Source: Thermomonas carbonis
GTDB lineage: Bacteria; Pseudomonadota; Gammaproteobacteria; Xanthomonadales; Xanthomonadaceae
Assembly: GCF_014396975.1 (NCBI RefSeq)
Contig: NZ_CP060719.1
Span: forward strand, 1,832,001 to 1,896,000
DNA length: 64,000 nucleotides
Direction of reading: 5' to 3'
The translations under genes were made by a program, and so were the position numbers. The notes below the pieces were generated by a model. The model saw only the letters and a list, made by a program, of their open reading frames with translations. It had not been told where the DNA came from and made no database searches. Shown one piece after another: positions 17,947-27,756 of the stretch (its first letter is position 1; every line of letters starts with the position of its first letter).

Positions 17947-19374
17947 GAAGACGGCAAAGCGTGCGAGCCCCAAGGCTCCAGCACAGGCCACGGTTCGCTT
18001 TTACTGCCAAGGCATTGGTGATAGTCATCTGCTGCGTTTTCAGAAGGCGGATGGCAAAGATTTCTGGATGCTGATCGATTGCGGCATCCACACCTCGGTC
18101 AAAGGCGGACCTCGCACGGTGGATGCCATCGTGGCCGATATTTCGTCAGCAACGGATCGCCTGGATGTGGTGGTGGGCACCCATGAGCATTGGGACCATC
18201 TTTCAGGCTTCTGGACGGCCCGCGAGGCCTTCAAGAACATCAAGGTGGACGAGGTTTGGGTCGGGTGGACGGAGAACCCTGAGGATGCCCAGGCGCAAGA
18301 GCTGGACAAGTTCAAAGGTAAAGCCCTCGCAGCCCTCCAAGGGGCACAAGACAAGCTCTCAAAGACTGATTCCAAGCACCTCGCCGCCGTGCGTGACGGG
18401 GTCAATGGACTCCTCGGATTCCATTTTGGGCTGGAGGGGCAGAAGGTCCGTGCATGTCGAGACGCGCTTGTGGGTATGGCGAGCAAGAAGGTCCGCTACC
18501 TTGCGCCGTCAAAGCGACCTCTAACGATTCCAGGGCTGCCAAACCTTCGGGTCTACGTGATGGGACCGCCACGCGACGAGGGCTATATCTCGATTCGAGA
18601 ACGAAAGAGTGAGATGTACGGGCTCGGACAAGCGCTGGCCCGGGCCGAAAGCCTAATGGCCGCCATGCAGTCTGAAGATGGGGGGCGCAGGACTCATCCG
18701 CACCTTTTGAACCCAACATGGGTATTGAGCTAGAAGCCATGTTGAATGGTGCGGTAGACCTGGCTGACGAATCCATTCGACGAACACACACGCTACTGAA
18801 AGCGTCTTACCTGGATGAGGCTTACCGCCGGATCGATTACGACTGGCTAAGTGCCAGTGCAGAGTTGGCGCTTCAACTGGATGATCGGACAAACAACACG
18901 AGCCTGGTTCTGGCCTTTGAGTTTGTCGACACCGGTCGCGTCATGTTGTTTACCGCTGATGCTCAGGTCGGCAACTGGCTGAGCTGGCAGGACCTCTCCT
19001 GGACTGTCGACGGCGCGAAAGTCAGCGGCTCGGAGCTGCTCGGGCGGACCGTGCTGCTCAAAGTGGGTCATCACGGCAGCGAGAACGCGACGCTCAAGGA
19101 GAAAGGTCTGGAGCTCATGAACCACCCGGACTTCAGTGCCTTCATCCCGACCAATAAGGAGGACGCCACCAAGGTGAAATGGGGTGAGATGCCTTACGAG
19201 CCAATTCTGGAGGCTCTGGATGCGCGTGCGGGGAAGCGCGTTTTGCGCGCTGATGATCCGTGGGCGCAACACGCGACAGGCTCTCGTGCGCCGTTCAGAG
19301 CGCCCTCTGGGTCATTGAGGGCGATTCGCCGCAGTAATACGAAAGGCTTGTGGGTCGAGGTGGACGTTTCCTAG
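17936..19374 (+). pseudogene. Metallo-beta-lactamase fold hydrolase, -1 frameshift
   Basis: Start ATG 17936 has GGGGAGG just upstream. The N-terminal part carries the HxHxDH zinc motif (THEHWDHLSGF, about 83-89) after LIDCGIHTS. The frame ends at 18733. The second part, in another frame, has LVLAFEFVDTGRVMLFTADAQ and VLLKVGHHGSENA, the remaining ComEC-like MBL metal-ligand motifs. One extra G in the GGGGGG run at 18680-18685 joins them as EDGGAQDSSAPFEPN and gives 479 residues to 19374. Comparable soluble MBL proteins occur in conflict operons as nucleases or hydrolases. Translationally coupled to the S8/metalloprotease gene. Confidence 0.75.
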
Positions 19375-19849
19375 TGCACGAGGGCGCGTTACCGCGAGTC
19401 GGCGAAAAACTGGACAGTTTGACTCAATGAAACTCGGCAAAGACATCTAGAATAACTCTGAAAAATCTCAATTAGACAGCGAGGCTGATGCACGGTTGGC
19501 AAGACTAACCTTCGCGACTGACAAATCTTCCCCGAATATAAAATTTACATAAGTGGAAGGGGAATAAGTTAAAAGAGTTCTTATATCTGGGTCGGAAGTA
19601 TCCTCAGCATGCCTCTGCGCGAGTAGGGGAGGTTCATGCGCGAAACTTTATTTGCCGGTCCTCTTCTAAACAGTCAAGCTCTTGGTTTCGCCTTCATGTT
19701 TTTTGCAGGCGGTCTAGCTAATTAGACTTTCTCAGTCTCTGGTTGCTTGTCTATCGACCCTATTAAAATCTGCATCGTGGCCACCACAGGTGGCGCAATT
19801 AGCGAATTTAATCACGAGGCCTGCTAATCCATCTGCTGGACAAGAAAAA
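19375..19849. other. 475-bp AT-rich intergenic region
   Basis: No protein frame or RNA gene is convincing here. Composition drops sharply in GC compared with the protease operon and stays low through the two HNH genes, marking a separately acquired segment. A weak promoter candidate precedes the HNH-ATPase gene: TTGCTT at 19743-19748 and TAAAAT at 19764-19769, with a short 15-bp spacer. Confidence 0.4.
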
Positions 19850-22030
19850 ATGATTAAGCTAAATCGCGGCGCAGCGCCTGTCATTCTATCCAGTGAAACC
19901 GCGGAGGAGGTAAGCGCCGACTTAAGAGACTTCTATTTAAAGCCATCCTTTGAAAGGTCTCAGTCGAAGTTCGCAAGTGGATTAATGTCAACGAGACTTT
20001 TCACTAAGATAAGGCCGATCCTGTACCGGCGCTTTGACAGAAAATGCGTCTATTGCGAAACAGTGATAGAGCGCCCTGATTTAGAGTTCTTTAGGCCGCG
20101 CGCAGTTTCCACCAACTTGGACGGCACCGTGGATAGCGACCACTACTGGTGGCTAACACTCGAATGGAGGAACTATCTTCAGGCGTGCTCAGTTTGTAAT
20201 GCCCTCAAAGGAAACAGATTCCCAGTAAATGGGAAGCGCTGTCAGATCGAAGCAAAATTTGAGGAGGTAATACTTGAAGATGCCCTTCTGCTCGATCCTT
20301 GTATTGATGACCCTCAAGAATATCTGATCTTCCTAGAAGACGGGCGTGTCACGGGCAATCACGCTCGCGCCCAGGTCACAATTGACGTTCTTGGGTTAAA
20401 CCGTAAGACACTAGTAGAGGCGAGGAGTCGAAGCCTCACCTCGTTCAAAATAATGTTGGATCTCTTTGGGCGAAAGAAAAGCAGAGAGGACAGCGTAAGA
20501 GCCATCACCGGCCGGGTTGCTTCGCATGCCGAGTTTGCAGCGATGCATCGGCAATTTGCCGCAGCCATTCACCGAGATCTTACCGACGCCGCCGCAGATG
20601 AAGTTACGCTATTCGATCTGCTGAATAGGCCGGCTCTGACAGGGCCGGGTTCTGACACTAGCGAACAAGCTCTGAAGCACGAAAGCTCAAAACTCGACAA
20701 GCGCACTAAGCGGGAAGAATCATTTTCTTTGAATGCTAATAATGTGTCCGAACGATATTACAGGAGATCTCAATACATAGAGAAGATAGAGGTTACAAAT
20801 CTTCGTGGTATTAGAAATATAGAGTTGAAGCCCGAAATTGGGGAAAAAGGAGGCTCCTGGCTCGCCATTGTGGGTGAAAACGGGACCGGCAAGAGCTCGC
20901 TCTTGCAGATGCTCGCATGTGCCTTGAGCGGAAAACTCATCACGAGCAGAATGAAAATTGTGGCTTCCTCATATGTAAGCGAAGGCTGTGAAAGCTGCAG
21001 AGTAGCGGTTCATCTAACCGGCCTATCCGATCCTATAGTTTTGACGCTTGCATCAAGAGACAACTTAATAAATATTGAGCCCGCGAGCCCAAAGGTAATA
21101 GTTCTGGCATACGGAGCCACCCGATTGCTATCAAGGAATGGGAAGGGCTCAACTGACGGCGCGCGCCTGAATATCAGAAATATATTTGACCCATTTTCGC
21201 TACTTGCAGATGGACGCTCATGGCTGCTCGGCTTAGAGATCGCAGACTTCGACCGTGCATCGAAAGCACTTTCCGCATTGCTGCCGGTTTCGGACGGTGT
21301 AAGGTTAGTAAGAGTCGATGGAGAGGTCTATATACAGTCAGGGGGCCGAGCCGACTCGCTGTTCGAATTGAGTAGTGGTTACCAGGCGATACTCGGGTTA
21401 GCTCTCGATATTATGAGTTTCTTCAGAAGAAGTTGGGAGGATATGGAGTCGGCGGAAGGGATTGTACTTATCGATGAAATTGACGCACATTTGCATCCAC
21501 GCTGGAAATTGAGGGTTGTAGGGAAGCTACGCGAAGTATTTCCCAGAATTCAGTTCATCGCCTCAACTCACGATCCACTTACATTACGTGGCTTGGAAGG
21601 GCACGAAGTCGCTGTGATACGACGCGACTTAAGTGGCACCTCTAGGCTTGTCGATCCGACGCCTAATTTTATATCTCCAAAGCACATGGGTGTAGAGCAG
21701 TTGCTAGCTTCGGAGTACTTCGGATTAAACTCTACAGAAGATACAGAAGTCGATCATATATACGAGCGCTACTATCAGCTGCTTGGAAAAAAAGATTTGC
21801 ATCCTGATGAAGAGGAAGAACTCTCGAGCTATCGCTCAAGACTTGACCATAGAGGTCAATTTGGCGCCACTCCACGTGAAAGGATGATTTATGAGGCTGC
21901 TGACGAAATAATCGCAGATGGTAAACGACAAGAAGGAACTGTCGACAGGGCTGCTGCTAGGGAAAAGCTAAAGTCAGTGTGGCGAGAAGTGAGCCTCCAG
22001 TCCGCCAGTCAGAAAAAGGCTGGAGAATAA
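19850..22030 (+). CDS. HNH nuclease-AAA ATPase fusion (Septu-like)
   Basis: 726 residues from ATG 19850 (MIKLNRGAAPV, matching the MIRLVRGACP start of the next gene); a GTG at 19790 is possible but less likely. Residues about 50-150 hold an HNH-type module with Cys pairs CVYCE and CSVCN, FFRPRA and NYLQACSVCNALKGNRFP. From about 310 there is an SMC/OLD-like ATPase: IVGENGTGKSSLL (Walker A, about 342), ELSSGYQAILGLALD (signature-like) and GIVLIDEIDAHLHP (Walker B), then FIASTHDP. Septu defence pairs a PtuA ATPase with a PtuB HNH protein; here the ATPase itself also carries an HNH domain. GC is visibly below the flanks. Confidence 0.8.
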   Translation: MIKLNRGAAPVILSSETAEEVSADLRDFYLKPSFERSQSKFASGLMSTRLFTKIRPILYRRFDRKCVYCETVIERPDLEFFRPRAVSTNLDGTVDSDHYWWLTLEWRNYLQACSVCNALKGNRFPVNGKRCQIEAKFEEVILEDALLLDPCIDDPQEYLIFLEDGRVTGNHARAQVTIDVLGLNRKTLVEARSRSLTSFKIMLDLFGRKKSREDSVRAITGRVASHAEFAAMHRQFAAAIHRDLTDAAADEVTLFDLLNRPALTGPGSDTSEQALKHESSKLDKRTKREESFSLNANNVSERYYRRSQYIEKIEVTNLRGIRNIELKPEIGEKGGSWLAIVGENGTGKSSLLQMLACALSGKLITSRMKIVASSYVSEGCESCRVAVHLTGLSDPIVLTLASRDNLINIEPASPKVIVLAYGATRLLSRNGKGSTDGARLNIRNIFDPFSLLADGRSWLLGLEIADFDRASKALSALLPVSDGVRLVRVDGEVYIQSGGRADSLFELSSGYQAILGLALDIMSFFRRSWEDMESAEGIVLIDEIDAHLHPRWKLRVVGKLREVFPRIQFIASTHDPLTLRGLEGHEVAVIRRDLSGTSRLVDPTPNFISPKHMGVEQLLASEYFGLNSTEDTEVDHIYERYYQLLGKKDLHPDEEEELSSYRSRLDHRGQFGATPRERMIYEAADEIIADGKRQEGTVDRAAAREKLKSVWREVSLQSASQKKAGE

Positions 22031-22032
22031 AT

Positions 22033-22866
22033 ATGATCAGATTGGTGCGAGGGGCGTGTCCTCAAAGCCTGTTCGGGGAGAGTTCTAAGGGTGGAAGAGA
22101 GGCTAAAGAGGCTGCGGCAGCATTCGCCGCTGGTATTAAATATGACTCATTCGTTGCATATAAGAGTAAAGATGTGGTGCATGCGCTTAGAGCTATGACA
22201 AATGGCAAATGTGCATATTGTGAATTTAACTATAGTCCTGGAGGACCGGAGGATGTTGAGCACTTCCGGCCTAAAGGAGCGATATTAACCCAGGCTGGCG
22301 TTAAACTCAGCGGTTACTATTGGCTTGCGGCAGTTTGGGAGAATTTGCTGCCTTCATGTATTGACTGTAATCGAGCGCGAACTCACGAGTTTGAAAACCA
22401 GGCCGAGGGTGTTTCGGGGAAAGCAAATAAATTCCCTATTAAGGACGAGCAACATCGTTGGGTCGATCCAGCAGTATCTGTGACCGAAGAGTGCTTGCTT
22501 CTGAACCCTTGTGAGGTAGACCCAAGCTTACACATTGAGTTTATTGAGAACGGACTCATACGCCCACGAACGGCTGCCAATAATCAAGAAAGTATTCTGG
22601 GCAGAACGACGATTGAGGTGCTTGGGCTGTCAAGGCGAGCGCTGGTTCAAGATAGAGCGTTCGTCGATAGAATGGTTCGTTCATTCATTGTCTCGGCGAT
22701 AGAGGCGTGCGATAAAGAACTAATGACGACCGACGCGTCCGAGAAAGCAGGCTGGCATGCCCTAGCTGTTAGTTGGTTGACGGCTGCAAAGGCGTATCTT
22801 GAGCCTGAACGCCCGTACTTGGGCATGGTAAGGTCGATATTCAATGAGTATGGTATTACTATATAA
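22033..22866 (+). CDS. HNH endonuclease, PtuB/TIGR02646-like
   Basis: 277 residues starting two bases after the ATPase stop, with TGGAG upstream, so co-translated. The HNH module reads CAYCEFNYSPGGPEDVEHFRPKG, then WENLLPSCIDCNRARTHEF and LLLNPCEVDP, as in TIGR02646/PtuB proteins that act as the nuclease of Septu and some retron systems. Its N-terminus and the spacing of the Cys pairs mirror the HNH half of the upstream fusion, pointing to an internal duplication. Expected to cleave DNA when licensed by the ATPase (family knowledge, not shown here). Confidence 0.82.
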   Translation: MIRLVRGACPQSLFGESSKGGREAKEAAAAFAAGIKYDSFVAYKSKDVVHALRAMTNGKCAYCEFNYSPGGPEDVEHFRPKGAILTQAGVKLSGYYWLAAVWENLLPSCIDCNRARTHEFENQAEGVSGKANKFPIKDEQHRWVDPAVSVTEECLLLNPCEVDPSLHIEFIENGLIRPRTAANNQESILGRTTIEVLGLSRRALVQDRAFVDRMVRSFIVSAIEACDKELMTTDASEKAGWHALAVSWLTAAKAYLEPERPYLGMVRSIFNEYGITI

Positions 22867-23189
22867 CCGAGTTAGTATAAGGGTGACTTGAAGTTTCTGA
22901 GTGTCATATAATGGACGCTCACCCAGAGCTGACCAACTTAGGGTCGTGATGCGAGCGTAAAACTCACCCGCCTGAAGTCGCATCCTTGAAAGGGCAGTGA
23001 TTCCTGGCGCTTCCGCAGTAGCACCACTGCCGGTCGACGCCGCTCGGAACCCGAGCCAATGGAGACCTCCCGACACACCGACAAGTGACAACCTCCCTTG
23101 TTCCGTGGGGCAGTTCTCAACGCGCAGATCGGGTAAGTTTCACTTGCGCGTCAACAGCCTGCTTCTGATCTAAGGTGAAGGTCGACGAC
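22867..23189. other. 323-bp intergenic region
   Basis: Lies between the HNH gene and the convergent nitronate monooxygenase gene. I see no recognisable protein, RNA gene, transposon end or tRNA. Composition returns from AT-rich to GC-rich across it, so it probably holds the right border of the Septu-like insertion. Confidence 0.4.
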
Positions 23190-24205
23190 TTAGGCAGTCC
23201 CTGCGAGCACGCGGGTAACAGTCGCCGCGTCAAACCCTAGAAATGGGTTGGGCGTAGTGCCGCTCCATAGCGGGCTGAAATCGTCGACGCCTCGGGCTTC
23301 GGCCTCGGCCCTTAACGGATCCAGTGGCTGGGAGGTCCAGGGAAACGCCGGAGGCAGCGTCGACATCGCGCCCAAGTCGCGCATAAAGCGGTTCACGAGT
23401 CCGCGTGCGGGCGGCCGGTGAACAAATTGGTGATTTCCGAGGCTGGGGCGGGTTGCTGCAGCGCCGTGCGATGTATCTCCGTCGTCCTCGCCTCGGGACA
23501 CAGCAAATACGCTGTACCTGGCTGAACGGCAACGGCGCCTGCAGCTAGCATCGCCAACACGTCCGCCCTGTTTCCGATGCCGCCAGCCGCGACGATCGGT
23601 ACCGTGAGTGAACGTGATAGCCGCGCAACAAGGTCGGCTGTCGACAATTGCAGCGTCAGGTCGTGTGACAGGAAGTGGCCGCGGTGCCCACCCGCCTCGA
23701 TGCCTTGGGCAATGACAACGTCCGCGCCATGGCGCTCGAGCCAAGCGCCCTCATCGACCGTCGTCGCCGAGGCCAGCACCGTTGCGCCCCAGGCCTTAAT
23801 CCGATCGAGGTGGGCCGGTGCAGGAAGCCCGAAATGGAAACTCACGATGCGCGGACGGAACGCCTCGAGAAGATCAACCGTCGTAGCGTCGATCGTTCGC
23901 CGCGCTACGGCGGTGCTGGGCTCGGGCTGTTGGAGGCCAAGTTCCAGATAATAGGGTTCAAGCGTCTGGTGCCAGCGCATTACCTCGGCGGGCTCAGGTT
24001 CGGCCACCTGATGGCAGAAGAAGTTGAGATTGATGGGTCGCGCCAGCGTGGCGAAGCGTTGCAACGCCGCTTCAAGCCGAACTCCATCAAGCATGGCGCA
24101 GGGCATGGAACCCAGGCCGCCGGCCTCGGAAACGGCGATGGCGAGGGCCTCGTCCTGTACGCCGGACATTGGGGCCTGAATGACTGGAAGTTCGGCATCA
24201 AGCAG
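23190..24205 (-). pseudogene. Nitronate monooxygenase, -1 frameshift
   Basis: FMN-dependent enzyme family that oxidises alkyl nitronates. Visible motifs: LPVIQAPMSGVQDEALAIAV at the N-terminus, GLGSMPC, NLNFFCH, VIAQGIEAGGHRGHF and PIVAAGGIGNRADVLAMLAAGA (FMN phosphate-binding). The main frame ends at 23393 after FTGRPHADS. One extra base at about 23409-23411 turns this into FTGRPARGLVNRFM and continues to DDFSPLWSG and a natural stop at 23190. The reading frame clearly extends upstream of ATG 24169 to about 24205, but no standard start codon is in frame before the upstream stop, so the 5' end is uncertain or damaged too. Confidence 0.75.
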
Positions 24206-24356
24206 TAAAGGCGATCGGGCGCACGTGGCAAGCTCCTACAGCGCCTCATTAATGCTACGCCGATGTCCGCGCCCGACCAAAAGCGAACTCTCAGCTGTGG
24301 CAACTCAGTGCCTAACGCTCAGCCAAGGAGGTACATCGGCCCCTCGATAACTTGAG

Positions 24357-25946
24357 TCAGGCCTCGCGCACCGTCTCCCAGTCCAACCCGAATCGGGCCA
24401 GGTACTTGCGCAGTCGGTCGGCGTCGTTGGTGCTGGCACGCTGGCCGCGTGATACGGCGAACAGCTCGCGCCCGGCCTGCGACATCGACTTGCAGCGTGT
24501 GCAAAGCGCCACCACGTCCTCGAGCTGCACGCGGTCGAAGCGGTCAAGCGCGGCGTAGCGCTCGCCAAGTAGCGCTTCGAGCCGGCTCGGCGCAACGCCT
24601 CCCTGCCATTGCCGGCGTAGGCGGGCGATCTCCTCGTCGACCTGTGCAACCTGGATGCGCCCAGCCTCGGCGAGGGTGGCAAGGCGCTGCACCGAGGCAC
24701 CGAGGTCGCGGAAGTTGCCGGCCCAGAGCGCCTCGGGACCCGCCGCAAACGTCACGTATCGGGCCCGCGCTTCGCGGTTGAACGCCACGCGCTGGTGCTG
24801 CTCGCGCGACCAGCGCTCGAGCTCGAAGTCGAGGTTGGGCTCGATGTCCTCGCGCCGCTCGGCGAGGCCGGGCAGCCGATACGTCCACAGGTTCAGGCGC
24901 GCCAGCAGGTCGTCGCGGAACCGGCCAGCGGCCACCGCGACGTCGAGGTCGCGGTTGGTGCCGGCAATGAGCTGGAAGTCGCTCTCGACCTCCTTGTCGC
25001 TGCCAACCGGCAGGAAGCGCTTCTCCTCGAGCGCCCGCAGCAGCATCGCCTGCTCATCCAGGCCCAGTTCGCCGATCTCGTCGAGGAACAGCAGGCCCCG
25101 GTGCGCTGAGCGCAGCAGACCCGGGCGGTCGCCGACGGCACCGGTATACGCGCCCTTGATGTGACCAAACAACGTGCTCATGGCGCCGTCGCCTCGCAGC
25201 GTGGCGCAGTTGACCTCGACGAAGCGGCCCGGCAACTGGTGTCGCGCTGCCTTCAGCTCGAACACGCGCCGCGCGAGCTGGCTCTTGCCGGCACCGGTCG
25301 GTCCCATGAGAAGCATCGGAGCGCGCGAGCGCGTGGCCACTGTCTCGATTTGCTCGATCATGCGGTTGAAGCCGGCATTGCGCGTGGCGATGCCGTTCTT
25401 GAGCAGCTCCCGGTCAGTGAGCTTGCGTTGCGCGAAGCGCTGCGCGATGCGGTCGTAGCGCGACAGGTCAAGGTCGATCACGGTGAAGCTGCCGGGATTG
25501 CCGCCGGCCTGCGTGCGGGGTGGAGATGTCTGCAGCAACTTCCCGGGGAAGTGCCGACTCTCGGTCAGCGCGAACCAACAGATCTGCGTGACGTGCGTGC
25601 CGGTGGTGATGTGGACGAAGTAGTCCTCCTCCTCCGGCTGGAAGGCGTAGTCGCGCAGGAAGTCGTGCAGCGCGGCGTACACACCCTCGAAATCCCATGG
25701 ATCGGCGAGCGCGAGGTCGTGGCGACGCACCTGAGTCTCCGGCGAAACCTGAGCGAGGTCCGCGACTGCGACGTCGGCGTGCTTGCCGAACTTCGCCTCG
25801 TCGACGAGCAGCTCCATCCGGTCCACCTGCCAGTGCTCGTGCATGCCGAGCGCGACCGTCGGACGCCATTTTTCCCACCGGCCCGGGCCGGTGCCCGCGT
25901 CGATTTGGGTGCCGAACATGCCGAGGATCACCTGGCGGCGGGCCAT
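24357..25946 (-). CDS. rtcR: RtcR, sigma-54 activator of RNA repair genes
   Basis: 529 residues from ATG 25946 (MARRQVILGMFGTQ, the usual RtcR start). Residues 1-185 form the RtcR regulatory domain, related to CARF sensors and thought to detect damaged-RNA ligands. The AAA+ domain has GPTGAGKS (Walker A, about 215-222), the sigma-54 contact loop as GAYTGA (about 265-270, a conservative variant of GAFTGA) and LLFLDEIGELG (Walker B). A C-terminal helical DNA-binding region follows (SMSQAGRELFAVSRGQ). It is divergent from rsr-Y RNA-rtcB-rtcA, which has a perfect sigma-54 promoter, as in the characterised Salmonella and E. coli loci. Confidence 0.95.
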   Translation of the reverse strand: MARRQVILGMFGTQIDAGTGPGRWEKWRPTVALGMHEHWQVDRMELLVDEAKFGKHADVAVADLAQVSPETQVRRHDLALADPWDFEGVYAALHDFLRDYAFQPEEEDYFVHITTGTHVTQICWFALTESRHFPGKLLQTSPPRTQAGGNPGSFTVIDLDLSRYDRIAQRFAQRKLTDRELLKNGIATRNAGFNRMIEQIETVATRSRAPMLLMGPTGAGKSQLARRVFELKAARHQLPGRFVEVNCATLRGDGAMSTLFGHIKGAYTGAVGDRPGLLRSAHRGLLFLDEIGELGLDEQAMLLRALEEKRFLPVGSDKEVESDFQLIAGTNRDLDVAVAAGRFRDDLLARLNLWTYRLPGLAERREDIEPNLDFELERWSREQHQRVAFNREARARYVTFAAGPEALWAGNFRDLGASVQRLATLAEAGRIQVAQVDEEIARLRRQWQGGVAPSRLEALLGERYAALDRFDRVQLEDVVALCTRCKSMSQAGRELFAVSRGQRASTNDADRLRKYLARFGLDWETVREA

Positions 25947-26059
25947 ATATCCATTTCGATAAAACGCGCGCGTCAAATATACATATCGCGGCAACGCCTG
26001 TCGCGGGGGAAATTTGGTATTCCTTTGTATATCAATGCGATAGGTGTGATGAGGCTGGG
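25947..26059. promoter_or_regulatory. Probable RtcR upstream activating region
   Basis: AT-rich spacer between rtcR and the sigma-54 promoter. It contains an inverted pair, TATCGC near 25984-25990 and GCGATA near 26036-26041, about 50 bp apart. AT-rich tracts between them could bend or bind IHF. Enhancer-binding proteins act from such positions; the exact RtcR site is not defined by sequence alone. Confidence 0.4.
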
Positions 26060-26077
26060 TTGGCACGATCGGTGCTC
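26060..26077 (+). promoter_or_regulatory. Sigma-54 promoter of the rsr-rtcBA operon
   Basis: TTGGCACGATCGGTGCTC has the invariant -24 GG (26062-26063) and -12 GC (26074-26075) exactly 10 bp apart, with the surrounding TGGCAC matching the consensus. It lies about 38 bp upstream of the rsr start codon and downstream of the divergent activator gene rtcR, the arrangement expected for RtcR-controlled transcription. Confidence 0.85.
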
Positions 26078-26113
26078 TATGGAAATCGTCCCCAACCACC
26101 GAGGAATGCCCAA

Positions 26114-27670
26114 ATGGCCAACACGACTCTCTTCAGTTCCCTGCGCGGCGCGTTCGTGCCGAACGCCAGCGCCCGTAATGAAGCGGGTGGCCTGGCCTAC
26201 GTTCGCACGCCGGAGTCGGCGCTCGCCCTCTACGCGGCGACCGGTTGCCTCAACGGCACCTTCTACGCGTCCGCTGCCGAACAGCTCGACAAGGCGCTCG
26301 CGTTGGCCGCGCAGTGCGACCCCGCGTTCGTGGCCCGCACGGCCGTGTACGCCCGCCAGGTCGCGCACATGAAGGACATGCCTGCGCTGTTGCTGGCGAC
26401 GCTGAGCACCCGCGACCGCGAGTTGCTTGCGAAGGCCTTCCCGCTCGTGGTCGATAACGGCCGCATGCTGCGCAACTTTGTGCAGATCGTCCGCAGCGGC
26501 GTCGTGGGCCGCAAGTCCTTGGGCTCGCTGCCCAAGCGCTTGGTCCGCCAGTGGCTGGAGCGAGCGTCCGTCGACGCGATCGTGCAGGCGGCGATCGGCA
26601 ACCAGCCGTCGCTGGCCGACGTGATTCGCATGGTCCACCCGAAGCCGGTGGACCCCGCGCGCCAGGCGCTGTATGCCTGGGTCGTGGGCAAGCCGTTCGA
26701 CATAGAGGCGCTGCCGGCCAAGCTGCAGGCGTACGAGGCGTTCAAGCGCGTGCCGGTCGGCCAGCTGCCGGACCTGCCGTTCCAGTACTACACCTCGCTG
26801 CGCCTGTCGGCGAAGCAGTGGCGCGTGCTGGCCCGCAACGCCTCGTGGCAGACGTTGCGCCAGAACCTCAACACGTTCGCCCGCAACGACGTGTTCACGG
26901 ACGGCGAGACGGTAAAGGCGCTGGCGGCGACGCTACGCGACCCGGCAAAAATCGCCAAGGCGCGCGTGTTCCCGTACCAGTTGATGATGGCGTACACGGC
27001 TTCGGGTGGGGGCGACGTGCCGACGGCAATCCGCGAGGCCCTGCAAGACGCGATGGAAGTCGCGACTCGCCAGGTGCCGAAGCTGGATGGTCGCGTCGTG
27101 GTCGCGGTCGACGTGTCGGGCTCGATGGGCTCGCCGGTGACAGGCCATCGCAAGGGGGCCACCACGTCGGTGCGTTGCGTCGATGTCGCGGCCCTCGTGG
27201 CGGCGTGCGTCCAGCGCAGCAACCCGGACGCCCGCGTGCTGCCCTTCGACACCGACGTGCGCCCGCTGCAGCTCAACCCGCGCGACAGCGTGATGACGCA
27301 GGCGAAGCAGCTCGCGTCGTTGTGCGGCGGCGGCACCTCGATCAGCTCGCCGCTGGCGCGCTTGAACCGCGAGGGCGCCATCGTTGACCTGCTGGTGATC
27401 GTGTCCGACAACGAGAGCTGGGCCGACACCCGTGCGGGCGGCGCGACCGAGACGATGCGCCAGTGGGCGCAGATCAAGGCGCGCTGCCCGCAGGCGAAGC
27501 TGGTCTGCATCGACCTGCAGCCGGTGGCGACGAGTCAGGTGGTCGAGCGCGATGACGTGATCCATGTCGGCGGCTTCAGCGACGCTGTGTTCGACTTGCT
27601 CGCGGTGTTCGCGGCGCAGGGCGCCAATAGCCCGCGCTGGGTCGACAAGATCAGTTCGATTGAGCTGTAG
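26114..27670 (+). CDS. rsr: Rsr, Ro60-like TROVE RNA-binding protein
   Basis: 518 residues from ATG 26114 with GAGGA at 26101-26105. Residues 1-320 form the HEAT-like TROVE ring (RNEAGGLAYVRTPESALALYAATG, AVYARQVAHMKDMPALLLA, FAVVDNGR-like FPLVVDNGRMLRNFVQ). The C-terminal von Willebrand A domain has an intact MIDAS: DVSGSMGS (about 333), Thr in GGGTSISSPL (about 405) and VSDNESWAD. Ro proteins bind Y RNAs on their outer surface and misfolded RNA ends in the ring; with Y RNA they can gate exoribonuclease access. Y-RNA genes lie directly downstream in this operon. Confidence 0.95.
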   Translation: MANTTLFSSLRGAFVPNASARNEAGGLAYVRTPESALALYAATGCLNGTFYASAAEQLDKALALAAQCDPAFVARTAVYARQVAHMKDMPALLLATLSTRDRELLAKAFPLVVDNGRMLRNFVQIVRSGVVGRKSLGSLPKRLVRQWLERASVDAIVQAAIGNQPSLADVIRMVHPKPVDPARQALYAWVVGKPFDIEALPAKLQAYEAFKRVPVGQLPDLPFQYYTSLRLSAKQWRVLARNASWQTLRQNLNTFARNDVFTDGETVKALAATLRDPAKIAKARVFPYQLMMAYTASGGGDVPTAIREALQDAMEVATRQVPKLDGRVVVAVDVSGSMGSPVTGHRKGATTSVRCVDVAALVAACVQRSNPDARVLPFDTDVRPLQLNPRDSVMTQAKQLASLCGGGTSISSPLARLNREGAIVDLLVIVSDNESWADTRAGGATETMRQWAQIKARCPQAKLVCIDLQPVATSQVVERDDVIHVGGFSDAVFDLLAVFAAQGANSPRWVDKISSIEL

Positions 27671-27683
27671 CCAACAGGAGAAT

Positions 27684-27712
27684 GCCCGTCCGCAATGGGG
27701 TGGACGGGCTTT
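27684..27712 (+). terminator. Hairpin after rsr (attenuator or processing site)
   Basis: GCCCGTCC (27684-27691) and GGACGGGC (27702-27709) form a perfect 8-bp stem with a 10-base loop, followed by only TTT. The short U run and the co-oriented Y RNA and rtcB genes downstream suggest partial termination or RNA 3'-end protection rather than a full stop. Confidence 0.5.
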
Positions 27713-27756
27713 AGGAGGAAGGCTTCATCCCGAATTCAAATGACGTTGGCGGTACG

